From NCBI GenBank assembly GCA_016703025.1, contig JADJCV010000004.1:992001-1056000 (forward strand): DNA of 64,000 nt, written 5' to 3'. Both the position numbers and the translations under genes were made by a program. Each line of letters starts with the position of its first letter. Position 1 is the stretch's first letter. Source of the stretch: Candidatus Avedoeria danica (lineage in GTDB: Bacteria; Chloroflexota; Anaerolineae; Epilineales; Epilineaceae). Positions 17,502-26,954 of this stretch are shown here, piece by piece. The notes beneath the pieces were generated by a model. That model had not been told where the DNA came from and did no database searches. It worked only from the letters and a program-made list of their open reading frames with translations.

Positions 17502-18236
17502 ATGTACAGCATCTATGTTTCGCTTGGCATCGCGGTCGCCGCCTACTTGGCCGCATGGCAGCTGAGCGGTCGATGGTGGGTCGGACTCATCGCTGGGCTC
17601 ATCGGTGCCGTCGGCGGGTTCGCCGGCATGGCGCTCTGGATGCGGCGCACGCTCCAGCAGCGGATGCCGGCCATCGAGACCGCGGTCCAGGGGCAGCGGA
17701 TCGACGTGGCGCTCAAGCTGCTCGAGGAGATGCGCTCGCTCGCCAAGTGGCAGCCGGGCCTCGACGCGATCGTCGACGGCCAGATCGGCGTCCTCACCTA
17801 CGCCACGAAGATGGACTTCGACAAGGCGCAGCCCTACCTGGAGCGGTCCGTCGTCAAGAACTGGCACGCCAAGGCGATGTTGGCGGCGCTGCACTACAAG
17901 GCGCGGCGGTTCGACGACATGGCGCGCGTGTTCGAAGAAGCCGTGAAGTACAACAAGAAGGAACCGATGCTCTGGGCGGCGTACGCCTGGTGCGAGGCGC
18001 GACGCCAGAACCGCGGCAAGGCTGTCGAGATCCTGCAGCGCGCGCTCAAGGTGTTGCCGGACGACGGCGACCTCAAGGAGAACCTCGCGGCCGTCCAACA
18101 AGACAAGAAGATGAAGATGAACGCGTTCACCCCGGAGTGGTGGGCGCTGCACCTTGAACGGCCGCCGGCCAAAGTGCTCATGGAGGATCCCCGTCAGCAG
18201 CTCCGGATGCGGCAGATGCGGCGCATGCGCCCGTAA
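17502..18236 (+). CDS. Membrane-anchored tetratricopeptide-type protein
   Basis: 244 residues. Two adjacent hydrophobic segments (residues ~3-22 and ~26-46) are followed by a charged, helical cytoplasmic region. Helix pairs with TPR-like spacing are visible: AMLAALHYKARRFDDMARVFEEA and EPMLWAAYAWCEARRQNRGKAVEILQ (abbreviated), each with A-x3-Y and bulky/small alternation. The tail is very basic (RMRQMRRMRP). Probably a scaffold at the membrane; partner unknown. ATG chosen because the hydrophobic helix starts immediately after it; the preceding GAGGCAAGAC is a modest SD. Monocistronic, with its own promoter. Confidence 0.72.
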   Translation: MYSIYVSLGIAVAAYLAAWQLSGRWWVGLIAGLIGAVGGFAGMALWMRRTLQQRMPAIETAVQGQRIDVALKLLEEMRSLAKWQPGLDAIVDGQIGVLTYATKMDFDKAQPYLERSVVKNWHAKAMLAALHYKARRFDDMARVFEEAVKYNKKEPMLWAAYAWCEARRQNRGKAVEILQRALKVLPDDGDLKENLAAVQQDKKMKMNAFTPEWWALHLERPPAKVLMEDPRQQLRMRQMRRMRP

Positions 18237-18350
18237 GCGCGCCGCTCCGCCCCGCCGCCTCGCACCGTCCCGATCCGACCGTAACGCGGGCCGGACCGCA
18301 CCGTTAGTGCACGCCGGGAGCCCCTGCCAGACGCCCCGTCGGAGCTTGCG

Positions 18351-21300
18351 ATGCGTGCAGCTGTCGCCTGGCCTGTCCTATGGACGAGGTTCCCCCGCCC
18401 GGCGCTGACGCGCGCCGCGCTCGCCGTGGCCGCGGCCCTCCTGTATGCGACCGCGCTTCGGGATCCGCGCTGCCCACCGCCCGACGGCGCGCCGTGCCGT
18501 CCCCCTGCAGTCCACGCCGAAGACGGTGTCGACGCGCTCCCCCAGTGGGAACGCCTTGGACAGGTCGGCGGCGCGCCGACGGCGATCGCCGTCGAAGGTC
18601 GCTTGGCGGTGCTCGGCGTCGCCGAGGTCGTCTGGGTCGTGGACCTTACGGTCGACAACCGTCCGCGCGTGATCGGGCGCACCGGGCTGCTTGGCTCCAC
18701 CGTCGTGGATCTCGCGATCGTCGGCCGCACCGCGGTCGCGGCCCTCGGCGACGGCGGGCTCGTGTTCATCGACATCGCCGAACCCACGGCGCCGTCCGAG
18801 ACGGCGCGCCTGGAGGGAGTGGCGAGCACGCTGGCCGTCGCCGGCGATCGGCTCGTCGCGTGCGGCGGCCATGCATGTCGCATCGTGCGCGTCGCCGCGG
18901 AGGAGCCGCCGGATGTCGTTGGGACGGTGGCCTTCGGCGAACCCGTCGGGCCCGTCGCAGCGGAAGGACAGCGCGCATACGTGGCCGTCGAACCCGCGAG
19001 CGACGCCGGCAGCCCGATGCTGCACGTCGTCGACATCGCCGATCCTGCTGGCCCGCAGACGCTGCTGACGAAGGCGCTCGTGCCGAGCGCGGTGCGCGGT
19101 CTCGGCGTGACGGGCAGTTGGCTGTATGTCGTACAGGAGTCAGGCGTCCTGCGCGCGTACGACCTGAGCACCGAAGGACCGCCGGTGCCCCGCGGCGGCG
19201 TGCTCCTGCCGTCGGGGGTGTCGTCCACCGGCGTCCGCCCGATGGCCGTCGCCGGCGAACGGGTGTACGTGGCGTCCGGACTCGAAGTCAGCGCCGTCGA
19301 CATCTCCCAGCCCACCGCACCGCGCTTTCTCGGCGCAACGCCGGTCGACGGCCTCGTCGCGGCCATCGGCGCCTCGCCTGGCCGCGTGTACGTCGCCAAC
19401 CATGCCGACTTGCTCGGGGGGCGCCGCGCGTTCCACGGCCTCGAAATCCTGGCGGCGGCGATCGATGGCGGGGCGCAGCCGCTCGGGAGCTTGGACGAGG
19501 CATGGCACGCGTACGGTGTCGCGCTGCACCGCGAGCGCTATGCCGTCGTTGCGGCCGGTCGAAGCGGCCTGCGCGTCGTCGATGTCGAGGCCGCCGGCGG
19601 GCCGCGCGAGATCGCGGCCTGGATCGGCGCGGCCGAGCTCGTGGATGTCGTGCTGGCGGGCGACGTCGCGTTCGCCGCCGATGCCTCGACCGGGGCGATG
19701 CTCCAGCTCATCGACCTCTCGGATCCGGCGCTGCCGCGCGCGATCGGCGCGCTGCGCGAGCCGGCGCCGCGCGCCAGCGCCGTCGTGCGGATCGGTCGCT
19801 TCGTGGCGGTCGGCCTCGAGCCGCGCCAACTCGTGCTGCTGGACGCCTCCGATCCGCGCGCGCCGCGCCACGTCATGCAGCTGGACCTGCCCGGCGCCAC
19901 GCTGGCGCTGGCGACCTTCGGCTCACGGCTCTACGTTCTGACCGGCCGCCCGGCCCGCACGCCGTCCCTGCTCGTGCTGGACGTGGCTGCCGACGGCCGC
20001 GTCGCGGTGCGCAGCAGCGCCGTTCTGGACCTGCCGCTGCTCGAGCGCTCCCTGTTCGGCCTTGCGGCCGGCGCCGACGCCGTCGTCGTGAGCACCGAGG
20101 GCCTCGTCGTCACGCTCGACGCCGATGGCCTGCCGCCGCAGGCGCACGGCCGGCTGAGCCTGGCGCATGCGGCCGTCGCGGTGGCCGGCAGCGGCGGCCG
20201 AATGATCGCCGTCGGGGGCGGGTTGTCGTTGATCGACGTCGCCGACGTCGACGAGCCGCGCCTGATCGCCTCCGTCCCATGGAACGCGGGCTGGCCGGAG
20301 GTCCGCAACGCCGTCGCCTTCGGCAGCGAGATCGTCGCGGCGGCGCAATGGGATGCCGGGCTTGCGATCGCGCGCCTCTCGCCCGCCGGTTGGCTGCCGG
20401 ACGGGCCGGCCGAGCCGCCGACGGCGCCGGCGCCCCCGACGGACGAGCCCACCGCCACGTCGGCCGCCACCGCGTCGACCGAACCGCCGCGGACGGCCGA
20501 GCCGACGCCGTCCATCGATCCGACCGTGGAGGCCACGACATCCGGCGACCCGACGCCGTCGTCCACGCCGAGCGCGCCGGTCGATCCGACGCCTCCCACT
20601 CCGCCGACCGAAACGCCGCCGGCGACGGTTGGCCCGCCGTCGGCGACACCGTCCGCGTCGCAAGCCACCGCGACACCGCGCGCCGCGACCGCGACGCGCC
20701 GCCCGAGCGCGACCGCGCGCCCGACATCCGACCCGCTGCAGGCGAGGACGATCTACCTGCCGCTGCTCGTGACGGAGGCGTGCCCGCCCAAGGACGTCTT
20801 CAGCGACATCGTCCTCGTCATCGACGCCTCGACGAGCATGGCCCTCCTGACGCCCGGCGGACAGCAGAAGATCGATGCCGCGCTCGACGCGGTCTGGACG
20901 TTCCTCGACGGCCTGCGGCTGCAGGGCGGCGGGGATCGGGCGGCCATCGTCACGTTCAACCGCACGGCGGCCACGCTGCAAGAGCTGACGGGTGAGCGCC
21001 GACGGCTCGTGTCTGCCCTTCGACGGGTTTCGTTGGCGGCCAACTCGCGGGTCGACGCCGGGATCCTCGCGGCCGCCGCCGAACTCAGCGCGCACGGGCG
21101 CGACACCGCCACGAAGGCGATGATCGTCCTGTCCGACGGCAAGGCGAACCCGGTCTCGTCCGCCACGGTCGTCAGCGCCGCCCAGTCGGCACGGCGGATG
21201 GGCTTCGGCCTGTTCGTCGTCGGTATCGGGCCGGACATGGACGCCCCGACGCTCCGGGCGATGGCCGGCGTGGCCACCCGCTTCTTCCCGGCGCCCGATC

Positions 21301-21380
21301 CGGACCAGCTCCGTCCGATCTACGCCCATCTCGTGCGCACGGTGCCGTGCCCGGCGTCGGGCTACTGGGGCCGCCGGTGA
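18351..21380 (+). CDS. Secreted LVIVD-repeat / von Willebrand factor A protein
   Basis: 1009 residues. Signal peptide (residues ~15-35, hydrophobic with alanines). Residues ~50-680 are repeated ~45-residue beta units such as VVDLTVDNRPRVIG and LIDLSDPALPRAIG, the LVIVD style of a beta-propeller. Residues ~690-795 form a Pro/Thr/Ala linker ending in TIYLPLLVTEACPPK. A vWA domain follows (~815-1005) with the MIDAS motif DASTS in VLVIDASTSMALL, a conserved threonine region and VLSDGKANP. The YLPL motif thus sits between linker and vWA here, not at the very end. Likely a surface protein binding metal-dependent ligands. Converges on the GT9 gene with a 13-bp gap. Confidence 0.78.
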   Translation: MRAAVAWPVLWTRFPRPALTRAALAVAAALLYATALRDPRCPPPDGAPCRPPAVHAEDGVDALPQWERLGQVGGAPTAIAVEGRLAVLGVAEVVWVVDLTVDNRPRVIGRTGLLGSTVVDLAIVGRTAVAALGDGGLVFIDIAEPTAPSETARLEGVASTLAVAGDRLVACGGHACRIVRVAAEEPPDVVGTVAFGEPVGPVAAEGQRAYVAVEPASDAGSPMLHVVDIADPAGPQTLLTKALVPSAVRGLGVTGSWLYVVQESGVLRAYDLSTEGPPVPRGGVLLPSGVSSTGVRPMAVAGERVYVASGLEVSAVDISQPTAPRFLGATPVDGLVAAIGASPGRVYVANHADLLGGRRAFHGLEILAAAIDGGAQPLGSLDEAWHAYGVALHRERYAVVAAGRSGLRVVDVEAAGGPREIAAWIGAAELVDVVLAGDVAFAADASTGAMLQLIDLSDPALPRAIGALREPAPRASAVVRIGRFVAVGLEPRQLVLLDASDPRAPRHVMQLDLPGATLALATFGSRLYVLTGRPARTPSLLVLDVAADGRVAVRSSAVLDLPLLERSLFGLAAGADAVVVSTEGLVVTLDADGLPPQAHGRLSLAHAAVAVAGSGGRMIAVGGGLSLIDVADVDEPRLIASVPWNAGWPEVRNAVAFGSEIVAAAQWDAGLAIARLSPAGWLPDGPAEPPTAPAPPTDEPTATSAATASTEPPRTAEPTPSIDPTVEATTSGDPTPSSTPSAPVDPTPPTPPTETPPATVGPPSATPSASQATATPRAATATRRPSATARPTSDPLQARTIYLPLLVTEACPPKDVFSDIVLVIDASTSMALLTPGGQQKIDAALDAVWTFLDGLRLQGGGDRAAIVTFNRTAATLQELTGERRRLVSALRRVSLAANSRVDAGILAAAAELSAHGRDTATKAMIVLSDGKANPVSSATVVSAAQSARRMGFGLFVVGIGPDMDAPTLRAMAGVATRFFPAPDPDQLRPIYAHLVRTVPCPASGYWGRR

Positions 21381-21393
21381 CCGCAGGAAGCGC

Positions 21394-22452
21394 TCACGCG
21401 GACCGTGGCGCTTGCCGCTGCGGTTCGTCCGCCGTTGGGGGCGCACCTCTCGGCAAGTCGAGAGCGGCCGCCACCGCTTGGGCCACCGGATCGACGGCCA
21501 GCCAACCCATCGCCGATGGGGACGGTGGGGCGAGCACGGTGATGCGCGGCCCGATCGGGCGCCACACGTGCGGCGGCGTCGGGCCGAACAGCGCGACGGT
21601 GGGCACCCCCATCGCCGCGGCGAGGTGAGTGGGACCGCTGTCGTTGCCGACGTAGGCGCCGGCGTCGCCGAGGAGCGCCTCAAGCTCGACGAGCGAGTCG
21701 GGCAATCGAACGTCGTACGCCGCACGCCACCGCCGGATCTCGGCCTCGTGCCAGCGCGCCCGCTCAGCCTCGCCGAGCACGACGAGAACGTGACGACCCT
21801 CGCCGCGCAGCGCCTCCGCCAGCGACCAGAAGCGGTCCGCCGGCCAGCACTTGGCAAGCGCGCCGCTGCCCGGATGGAGGACGATCGGGCCGTCGGTCGG
21901 CCCGGCGGCGCCTCCGTCTCTCGCGCCGCCGGGCAGGTCCTCGCTCCGGCGGCCGGCGCGCGTCGCGGCGTGGGCTTGCGTCATCCCTGCCGGCCAGCCG
22001 GCGTTGACGAGCCGCGCGTCGAACCACTCCATCGCATGCCCCGGCCAGTCGTCAGGTGGCCGCGGGGGCACGAATGCGAACCGTGCGCTCGGCGCGAGCG
22101 CAGCCACGTTCACCGCCCACGCATCGGACGGCCCGGCCACGAACGAGACGACGCGCTTCGCGGCCGCCAGTCGCTCGGCCAGCTCGGGATCGGCCGGCGG
22201 CCGCGGGCCGAAGAGCCGCGCCCAGCGCGGTTGGTCCCCGTCGACGGCGACGACGCCGGTTACCCGGCGGGCAGCCAGGCGGGCGGCCGCCCAGCCGGTG
22301 ACCGCCCAGACCGGGCCGTGATCCGCGAGCGCGCGCAGGATCGGAAACGTGAGCACGAGGTCGCCGAGCGTGCCGGTGTGGACGACGATCGACAGGCCGG
22401 GCGGCAGGCCGTCGTTGGCACTGGGCTGACGCTCGCCGCGGTCAGAAGCCAT
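21394..22452 (-). CDS. GT9-family (heptosyltransferase-like) glycosyltransferase
   Basis: 352 residues with the GT9 fold. The N-terminus VVHTGTLGDLVLTFPILRAL contains the G-x-GD(L/A) nucleotide-sugar loop of ADP-heptose:LPS transferases. The C-terminal half has VLHPGSGALAKCWPADRFWSL and YVGNDSGPTHLAAAMGVP with LFGPTPPHVWRP. In organisms without LPS this family glycosylates other surface polymers. The ATG at 22450-22452 overlaps the upstream dockerin-like gene by 11 bp, making this the last gene of the c-di-AMP operon. Acceptor cannot be predicted. Confidence 0.85.
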   Translation of the reverse strand: MASDRGERQPSANDGLPPGLSIVVHTGTLGDLVLTFPILRALADHGPVWAVTGWAAARLAARRVTGVVAVDGDQPRWARLFGPRPPADPELAERLAAAKRVVSFVAGPSDAWAVNVAALAPSARFAFVPPRPPDDWPGHAMEWFDARLVNAGWPAGMTQAHAATRAGRRSEDLPGGARDGGAAGPTDGPIVLHPGSGALAKCWPADRFWSLAEALRGEGRHVLVVLGEAERARWHEAEIRRWRAAYDVRLPDSLVELEALLGDAGAYVGNDSGPTHLAAAMGVPTVALFGPTPPHVWRPIGPRITVLAPPSPSAMGWLAVDPVAQAVAAALDLPRGAPPTADEPQRQAPRSA

Positions 22453-24442
22453 CGGATTGCTCCATGAGGGGCGGCACGGCCGCCGGCGGCATTGGTGTGG
22501 GCGACCAAGGCTGCGGGCAGCGAAGACCCATCCGCTGGCGGATGAGCTCGAGGTCGACGACGCTCACCGCACCGTCGCGGTTCACGTCGCTGCAGGCATT
22601 CACTTCGTCGGGCGGCTGGCGGACATCCCAGGCAGCGCGGGCGAGGTCGCGCACATCGATGACGCAGTCGGGCACGACGTCGCCGCTGAGGAAGGTCGCC
22701 GTGCCGAGATCGAGTCGCTGTCTTGGCTGCAGATCGAACGTCCCGGCCGACAGGGCGAGGGCACACGGCACCGTCGCGGTGATGTTCACCGTGGCCGGCG
22801 CGACGCCGGTCAGTGAGAACCGCCCGGACCGACCGCTGAGCGCAACTTGCCGCCCAACGACGATCCGCGCGCCCGGCAGCGGACGGCCGTCCTGAAGCGT
22901 GCTGCCGAACACCGATGCCGCCGTCCGCGCGCACGGCGGTGTCCGCAGCGTGAAGGTGTCCGCCGCCACCCGAACGCAACCCGGTTCGTCGATCACCGCA
23001 CCCTCGACGGCGATGTAGGCGCCGGCGACGCGGGCAAGCGCGGGTGCGTCGGACAGCACGATGACCTGCGACGTGCCGTCGCACGCGACGATCCGGTAGC
23101 CGTCACGTGGGCAGCCGAACACGGCGGACTCCGGCTCGAGGTAGCCCTCGAACGTCTGCACCACGCGGTCCGGTTCCGGCAGGCGTCCGGTGCTGAAGGC
23201 GATGGCCGCCCGCCCGTGCGTGGCCGGCTGGTTCCACGCCAGCGCCGCTTGCCACGTGCCGTTGGAGGCGAGGACCGGCAGGCGTGCGATTCCGTCGCGC
23301 ACGGTACCATCGACGCGCCGCACGTCGACGAGTTGGCCCGCAGTATCCAGACGGCCGGCGTACAGTCGGGAACGGCCGGCGGCGCGGGACTCGGTCCACG
23401 CCAGGACAAGATCGGCGTTCGGCGCCGCGGCGACGGTCACGTCGAGGACGGTGCCGTGCTCGGCCTCGTACACCCGACGCGACGGTTCCCAGTACGGTCC
23501 GGCCGGCGAGAGGCGGGCGAGCATCGTCCGGGCCGCATCGTCCGCGTCCGTCGTCACCCAGAGGGCACGGACGACGCCGTCCGCCGTCGCGGCGATCGCC
23601 GGCGGCCCGGCCACGCCGTCGGCAGGGCGCGAGAGGGGCGCGTCCGGCCACCAGACGAAGCTCCGCTCCGGCAGCTGGCTCGTCCAGACCGCGAGCCGGC
23701 CGTCCCGATCATCCCGCCACACCGCGTGGACCGTGCCGTTTGGGGCAAGCGCGAGGGCGGGCGACGACTGTGCGCCGATCGCTGGATCGTGGACGGCGGA
23801 CACGTCCCGCCACCGGCCGTCGGGCAGGCGCTGGCGATAGAGGACATCGCCCCCGCCGGTGCCGTCCGTCCACACCACGTGCACGTGTCCGATGTGATCC
23901 GCAACGATGGCCGGATCGAGCCGGCGCACACCGGTTGCGCCGCCGCTGATGCGTTCGGCAGCCGACCAGCGCGCCGTGCCCGGAACGCGCTGTCGATGAT
24001 GGATCTCCGCGCCGTCGGACAGCACGGCGACATAGACGAGATGGACGATGCCGAGCGCGTCGACGGCGACCGCGGGATCGCTGCATGCGACGACGAACCG
24101 GCCGCACGGCACGCGTTCCGGCGGCGTCCAGCCGCTCGCCTCGTGGGCGGCATAGCCGATGGACGTCGCATTGCCGTCCCAGCCGTCGTGCTTCAATGTG
24201 ACGTCGGAATCGAGGTCGACGTCGGTGTAGGCCACGTGGACCACGCCGGCGATGTCGAACGCCACGGCCGCATCGCTGTGCCATCCGCCGGCGAGCGGCC
24301 AGACGGGTGCGGTCCATTCGCCGACGGACGACTGTGCGGCACCGGGCCGGGATGTGCCGGGACCAAGCGCATGTGCGCCGGCCAGCACGAGCGCAAGGAA
24401 CGCCATCTGACGGCGGGGAGCGCTCCCGATGCGGCGGATCAC
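22442..24442 (-). CDS. Secreted sialidase-like propeller protein with dockerin-like C-terminus
   Basis: About 666 residues. GTG at 24440-24442 overlaps the upstream stop (GTGA) and gives VIRRIGSAPRRQMAFLALVL, an export signal; ATG at 24406 is an alternative. Residues ~40-400 contain repeated ~50-residue blocks with D/H-x-V-H-V-(V/A)-(W/Y)-x-D, for example VVHVAYTDVD and HVHVVWTDG, the pattern of BNR/sialidase-like beta-propellers. The C-terminal part includes a carboxypeptidase-regulatory-like segment (SGRFSLTGVAPATVNI) and a calcium-loop pair, DCVIDVRDLARAA and DVNRDGAVSVVDLELI, typical of type I dockerins. The tail is proline-rich. Function unknown; a cohesin partner is not visible here. 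Confidence 0.68.
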   Translation of the reverse strand: MIRRIGSAPRRQMAFLALVLAGAHALGPGTSRPGAAQSSVGEWTAPVWPLAGGWHSDAAVAFDIAGVVHVAYTDVDLDSDVTLKHDGWDGNATSIGYAAHEASGWTPPERVPCGRFVVACSDPAVAVDALGIVHLVYVAVLSDGAEIHHRQRVPGTARWSAAERISGGATGVRRLDPAIVADHIGHVHVVWTDGTGGGDVLYRQRLPDGRWRDVSAVHDPAIGAQSSPALALAPNGTVHAVWRDDRDGRLAVWTSQLPERSFVWWPDAPLSRPADGVAGPPAIAATADGVVRALWVTTDADDAARTMLARLSPAGPYWEPSRRVYEAEHGTVLDVTVAAAPNADLVLAWTESRAAGRSRLYAGRLDTAGQLVDVRRVDGTVRDGIARLPVLASNGTWQAALAWNQPATHGRAAIAFSTGRLPEPDRVVQTFEGYLEPESAVFGCPRDGYRIVACDGTSQVIVLSDAPALARVAGAYIAVEGAVIDEPGCVRVAADTFTLRTPPCARTAASVFGSTLQDGRPLPGARIVVGRQVALSGRSGRFSLTGVAPATVNITATVPCALALSAGTFDLQPRQRLDLGTATFLSGDVVPDCVIDVRDLARAAWDVRQPPDEVNACSDVNRDGAVSVVDLELIRQRMGLRCPQPWSPTPMPPAAVPPLMEQSDGF

Positions 24443-25653
24443 GGGCAACGGCCCATCGCCGGCCTGGCACGGTGGGCTTCTGCCGTGCCGCCGCTGACCA
24501 CGTGCGCCCTGCGAACGGCGTCGGCCAGCAGCGCGTCGTAGCGGGGCGCCATGACCGGCCACGCCAGCGGCGCGATCGCGGCGCGCAGCACGCCGTGCGG
24601 CCGCCGCCGTGCCGCGCGGTTGCCCGGCGTTGCGGCGGCCTGCAGCGCACGGACCGTCAGCGCCAGCAGCTCGTCGGCGTCGTGGTAGATGACCGCCGAA
24701 CGCATGGCGGCGGGCAGCCACTCGCCGTACCCGAGCCCGTGCGGCAGGACGGGCCACGCCCCCGCCCAAACCGCCTCGCACACGCTCGCCCCGAAGAACT
24801 CGTGGCGCGCGGTGGACACGACGACATCGCTGCGCGCGAGTTCGGCGCGGTAGGCCCCGACGTCGACGACGAACCCGTCGTGCGCCAGCCGGTCGCCGAG
24901 GACGTTGACGGCCAGGCGACGCGCAGGGTGGGCACGGCCGAACGTCTCGCCGAGGAGGGCGACATCGAACGGGATGTCGAGAGCGACGAGGCGCGACAAG
25001 AGTGCCACGAACGCATCGGGGTCCTTGTCATGCTCCCAGCGGTGGTTCCAGACCAGGCGCGGCCGACGCACCGCGTCGTCGTCGGTCCGGGGTGCCGTCG
25101 GCCAGAGGTCGATGCCGAGCGGCAGCACCGTGCTCTTGGCGGCGATGGTGTGCGGAATGTGATCGGGCACGGCGTCCGGGAACTGGCGGAGGAATGCGGG
25201 CACAGCTTCCAGGAACGAGTCGCGGTTGTGCGCGGAGTTCCATGCCACGGTGTCGGCAGCCAACGCGGCAGTGATGTTCAACCAAGCGTATCGGACGTCC
25301 GGGCGTGCCGCCCGCCGCTGCCGCGACGGCGTCCAATCGGCGTCGATCGAGGCCGCGGGGTAGGCGAGCTGGTTCTCGTGCATGTAGAGCACAAGCGGGG
25401 GCCGCGACGGCCATGGTGCCAGGCCGCGCCACGTGGCCACGTCCAACATGTCGGTTGTCAGGACGACATCCGGCGCGTCACGGTCAGCGCCCAGTCGCTC
25501 GGCGAACACGACGGCGGCGCCATGCATCCGCCACTTCCAGAATCGACCCGGCAGGCGCAGTGCGCGCCAGTCGACCTCGGAGTGGCGCAAGTATCCGTCC
25601 GCCCAAGCGCGATGCGAGCCGGCGTCGTAGGGCTGGAGGAGCAGTCCGCGCAT
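24439..25653 (-). CDS. QTMAN-like (DUF3524) glycosyltransferase
   Basis: 404 residues. The N-terminus carries LLLQPYDAGSHRAWADGY (residues ~4-21) and ALRLPGRFWKWRMHGAA (~30-46), the signature of the DUF3524 domain of GTDC1/QTMAN, which in animals mannosylates queuosine in tRNA-Asp. The C-terminal GT4 half shows LVWNHRWEHDKDPDAF, VALLGETFG and the E-x7-E-like STARHEFFGASVCEAVWAG. Bacterial members are uncharacterised to my knowledge, so tRNA modification here is inference. ATG at 25651-25653 follows the YbbR stop by four bases, placing it in the CdaA-CdaR operon. The frame is open upstream but overlaps YbbR in another frame. Confidence 0.78.
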   Translation of the reverse strand: MRGLLLQPYDAGSHRAWADGYLRHSEVDWRALRLPGRFWKWRMHGAAVVFAERLGADRDAPDVVLTTDMLDVATWRGLAPWPSRPPLVLYMHENQLAYPAASIDADWTPSRQRRAARPDVRYAWLNITAALAADTVAWNSAHNRDSFLEAVPAFLRQFPDAVPDHIPHTIAAKSTVLPLGIDLWPTAPRTDDDAVRRPRLVWNHRWEHDKDPDAFVALLSRLVALDIPFDVALLGETFGRAHPARRLAVNVLGDRLAHDGFVVDVGAYRAELARSDVVVSTARHEFFGASVCEAVWAGAWPVLPHGLGYGEWLPAAMRSAVIYHDADELLALTVRALQAAATPGNRAARRRPHGVLRAAIAPLAWPVMAPRYDALLADAVRRAHVVSGGTAEAHRARPAMGRCP

Positions 25654-25657
25654 TCGC

Positions 25658-26953
25658 TCAGCCGCCGGGGCGGCCGTCGCCGGCCTCGAGCTGAAGCTCG
25701 ACCGTCTCGGGCGAGACGCTGACGCGCTCGATCCCCGGCGGCAGGCGCAGGTCGACCGCAACGCGGTGGACGCCTGCCGACAGGCGACGGGCGCTGACGA
25801 CGGCTTGGATGTCGTCCGTGTCCAGCAGATCGAGCACGGGCCGGTCGCCTCGCAGCACGACGAGCACCGTGCGCGGGCTGAGCGTCGACCGAAGGCCGGG
25901 CGGAACACCTTCCGGTTCGACGGCAACCGTGAACTGCTGCGAGCCGGGCAGGACATCCACTTGCACCGTCACCGTGATGAGGCCGTCCTTCAACCCGACG
26001 GCCTGAATCCCGGGCGGCAGCTGCAGCGGTGAGCGGATGCGCACGGTTCGGGTGATCGGACCGAGGTCGATCGGGCGAGCACTGACCTTGCCTGAAGTCA
26101 GGAGTTGTTGGATCCCCGCGTCCGGGCCGAAGACGTGGACCTCCTTGGGTTCGTACGTCAGGCCGCGCCAGTCGTAGCCCGGCGGCACGTTGCCGCGCGG
26201 CTCGACGACGACCGGCAGCCGATAGCCGAACGACGCCGGATCGACGGTCACGGCCACGGTGCCGGGCGAGAGAGCGACGCCGTCCACCAGACTCCCGGCC
26301 GCGTCCATCGCCACGAGCGGCACATCCGAGATGCGTGGGGCGGCTGCCCCAGCCAGCATCGCGCTGTCGACCAGCGCGACGGCGCGCGTGATGCGGGTGA
26401 GCGCGGCGCGCGGGCCGGTAACCTGCACCTTGGCCGGCGTCGCCGTGCTCTCGCCGAGCTCGAACCCGCCCGCATTGGAAGGCGTGAGCTCGACGTCGAC
26501 GCGCAGCGTGCTCGTCACGATCGGGTCGAGCCGCACCATGACGTGCGAAGGCTCGGTGCCGATCGCGCGCAGCCCGAGCCGCCTGCGGTCAGCCCAACCT
26601 ACACCCTCGCCCCAGTGCCAGGCGACGGGCAGGCGCACCGGCGTCTCGACGGCGACCGTCGCCTGAACGTCCTTCAGGCCGGCCAGATCGACGACGAGCC
26701 GGAAGTCCGTGGCATCGAGCGCTTCGAACGCGTCCTCGAAGCCCCGCAGGACGACCCGCACCTTGCCGTCATCCGGTGAAAGCGCGACGTAGCCATCCGG
26801 GACATGTTCGAATTGTAGCGCCAAGCCGCCAGTCGGAGGCACGCTGTCGGTCTGCATCGGGCGATCGCGATCACTGATCAACAGCCAAATCATGAGCGAC
26901 AGGAACAGCGCCAACATGAGCGATCCCATGTTGTCGAGCCAGCTGCGCACCAT
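25658..26953 (-). CDS. cdaR: YbbR-domain protein (CdaR-like regulator of diadenylate cyclase)
   Basis: 431 residues. A single membrane helix near the N-terminus (SLMLALFLSLMIWLLI, residues ~10-25) anchors an extracytoplasmic region. That region consists of about four beta-rich YbbR repeats, each with the pattern P-x-x-V-x-(V/L)-x-G and a following helix (AKVQVTGPRAALTRI, KEVHVFGPDAGIQQL and similar). In Firmicutes CdaR binds and modulates CdaA. The gene is one base from cdaA and co-directional, the usual arrangement. ATG at 26951-26953 chosen because it precedes the helix by ~10 residues. Confidence 0.88.
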   Translation of the reverse strand: MVRSWLDNMGSLMLALFLSLMIWLLISDRDRPMQTDSVPPTGGLALQFEHVPDGYVALSPDDGKVRVVLRGFEDAFEALDATDFRLVVDLAGLKDVQATVAVETPVRLPVAWHWGEGVGWADRRRLGLRAIGTEPSHVMVRLDPIVTSTLRVDVELTPSNAGGFELGESTATPAKVQVTGPRAALTRITRAVALVDSAMLAGAAAPRISDVPLVAMDAAGSLVDGVALSPGTVAVTVDPASFGYRLPVVVEPRGNVPPGYDWRGLTYEPKEVHVFGPDAGIQQLLTSGKVSARPIDLGPITRTVRIRSPLQLPPGIQAVGLKDGLITVTVQVDVLPGSQQFTVAVEPEGVPPGLRSTLSPRTVLVVLRGDRPVLDLLDTDDIQAVVSARRLSAGVHRVAVDLRLPPGIERVSVSPETVELQLEAGDGRPGG

Positions 26954-26954
26954 G

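Noticed and set aside
19923..21857. 644-codon minus-strand frame under the LVIVD/vWA gene
   Set aside because: Poly-Arg/Gly composition from the antisense of a Pro/Thr linker; crosses the real GT9 gene end.
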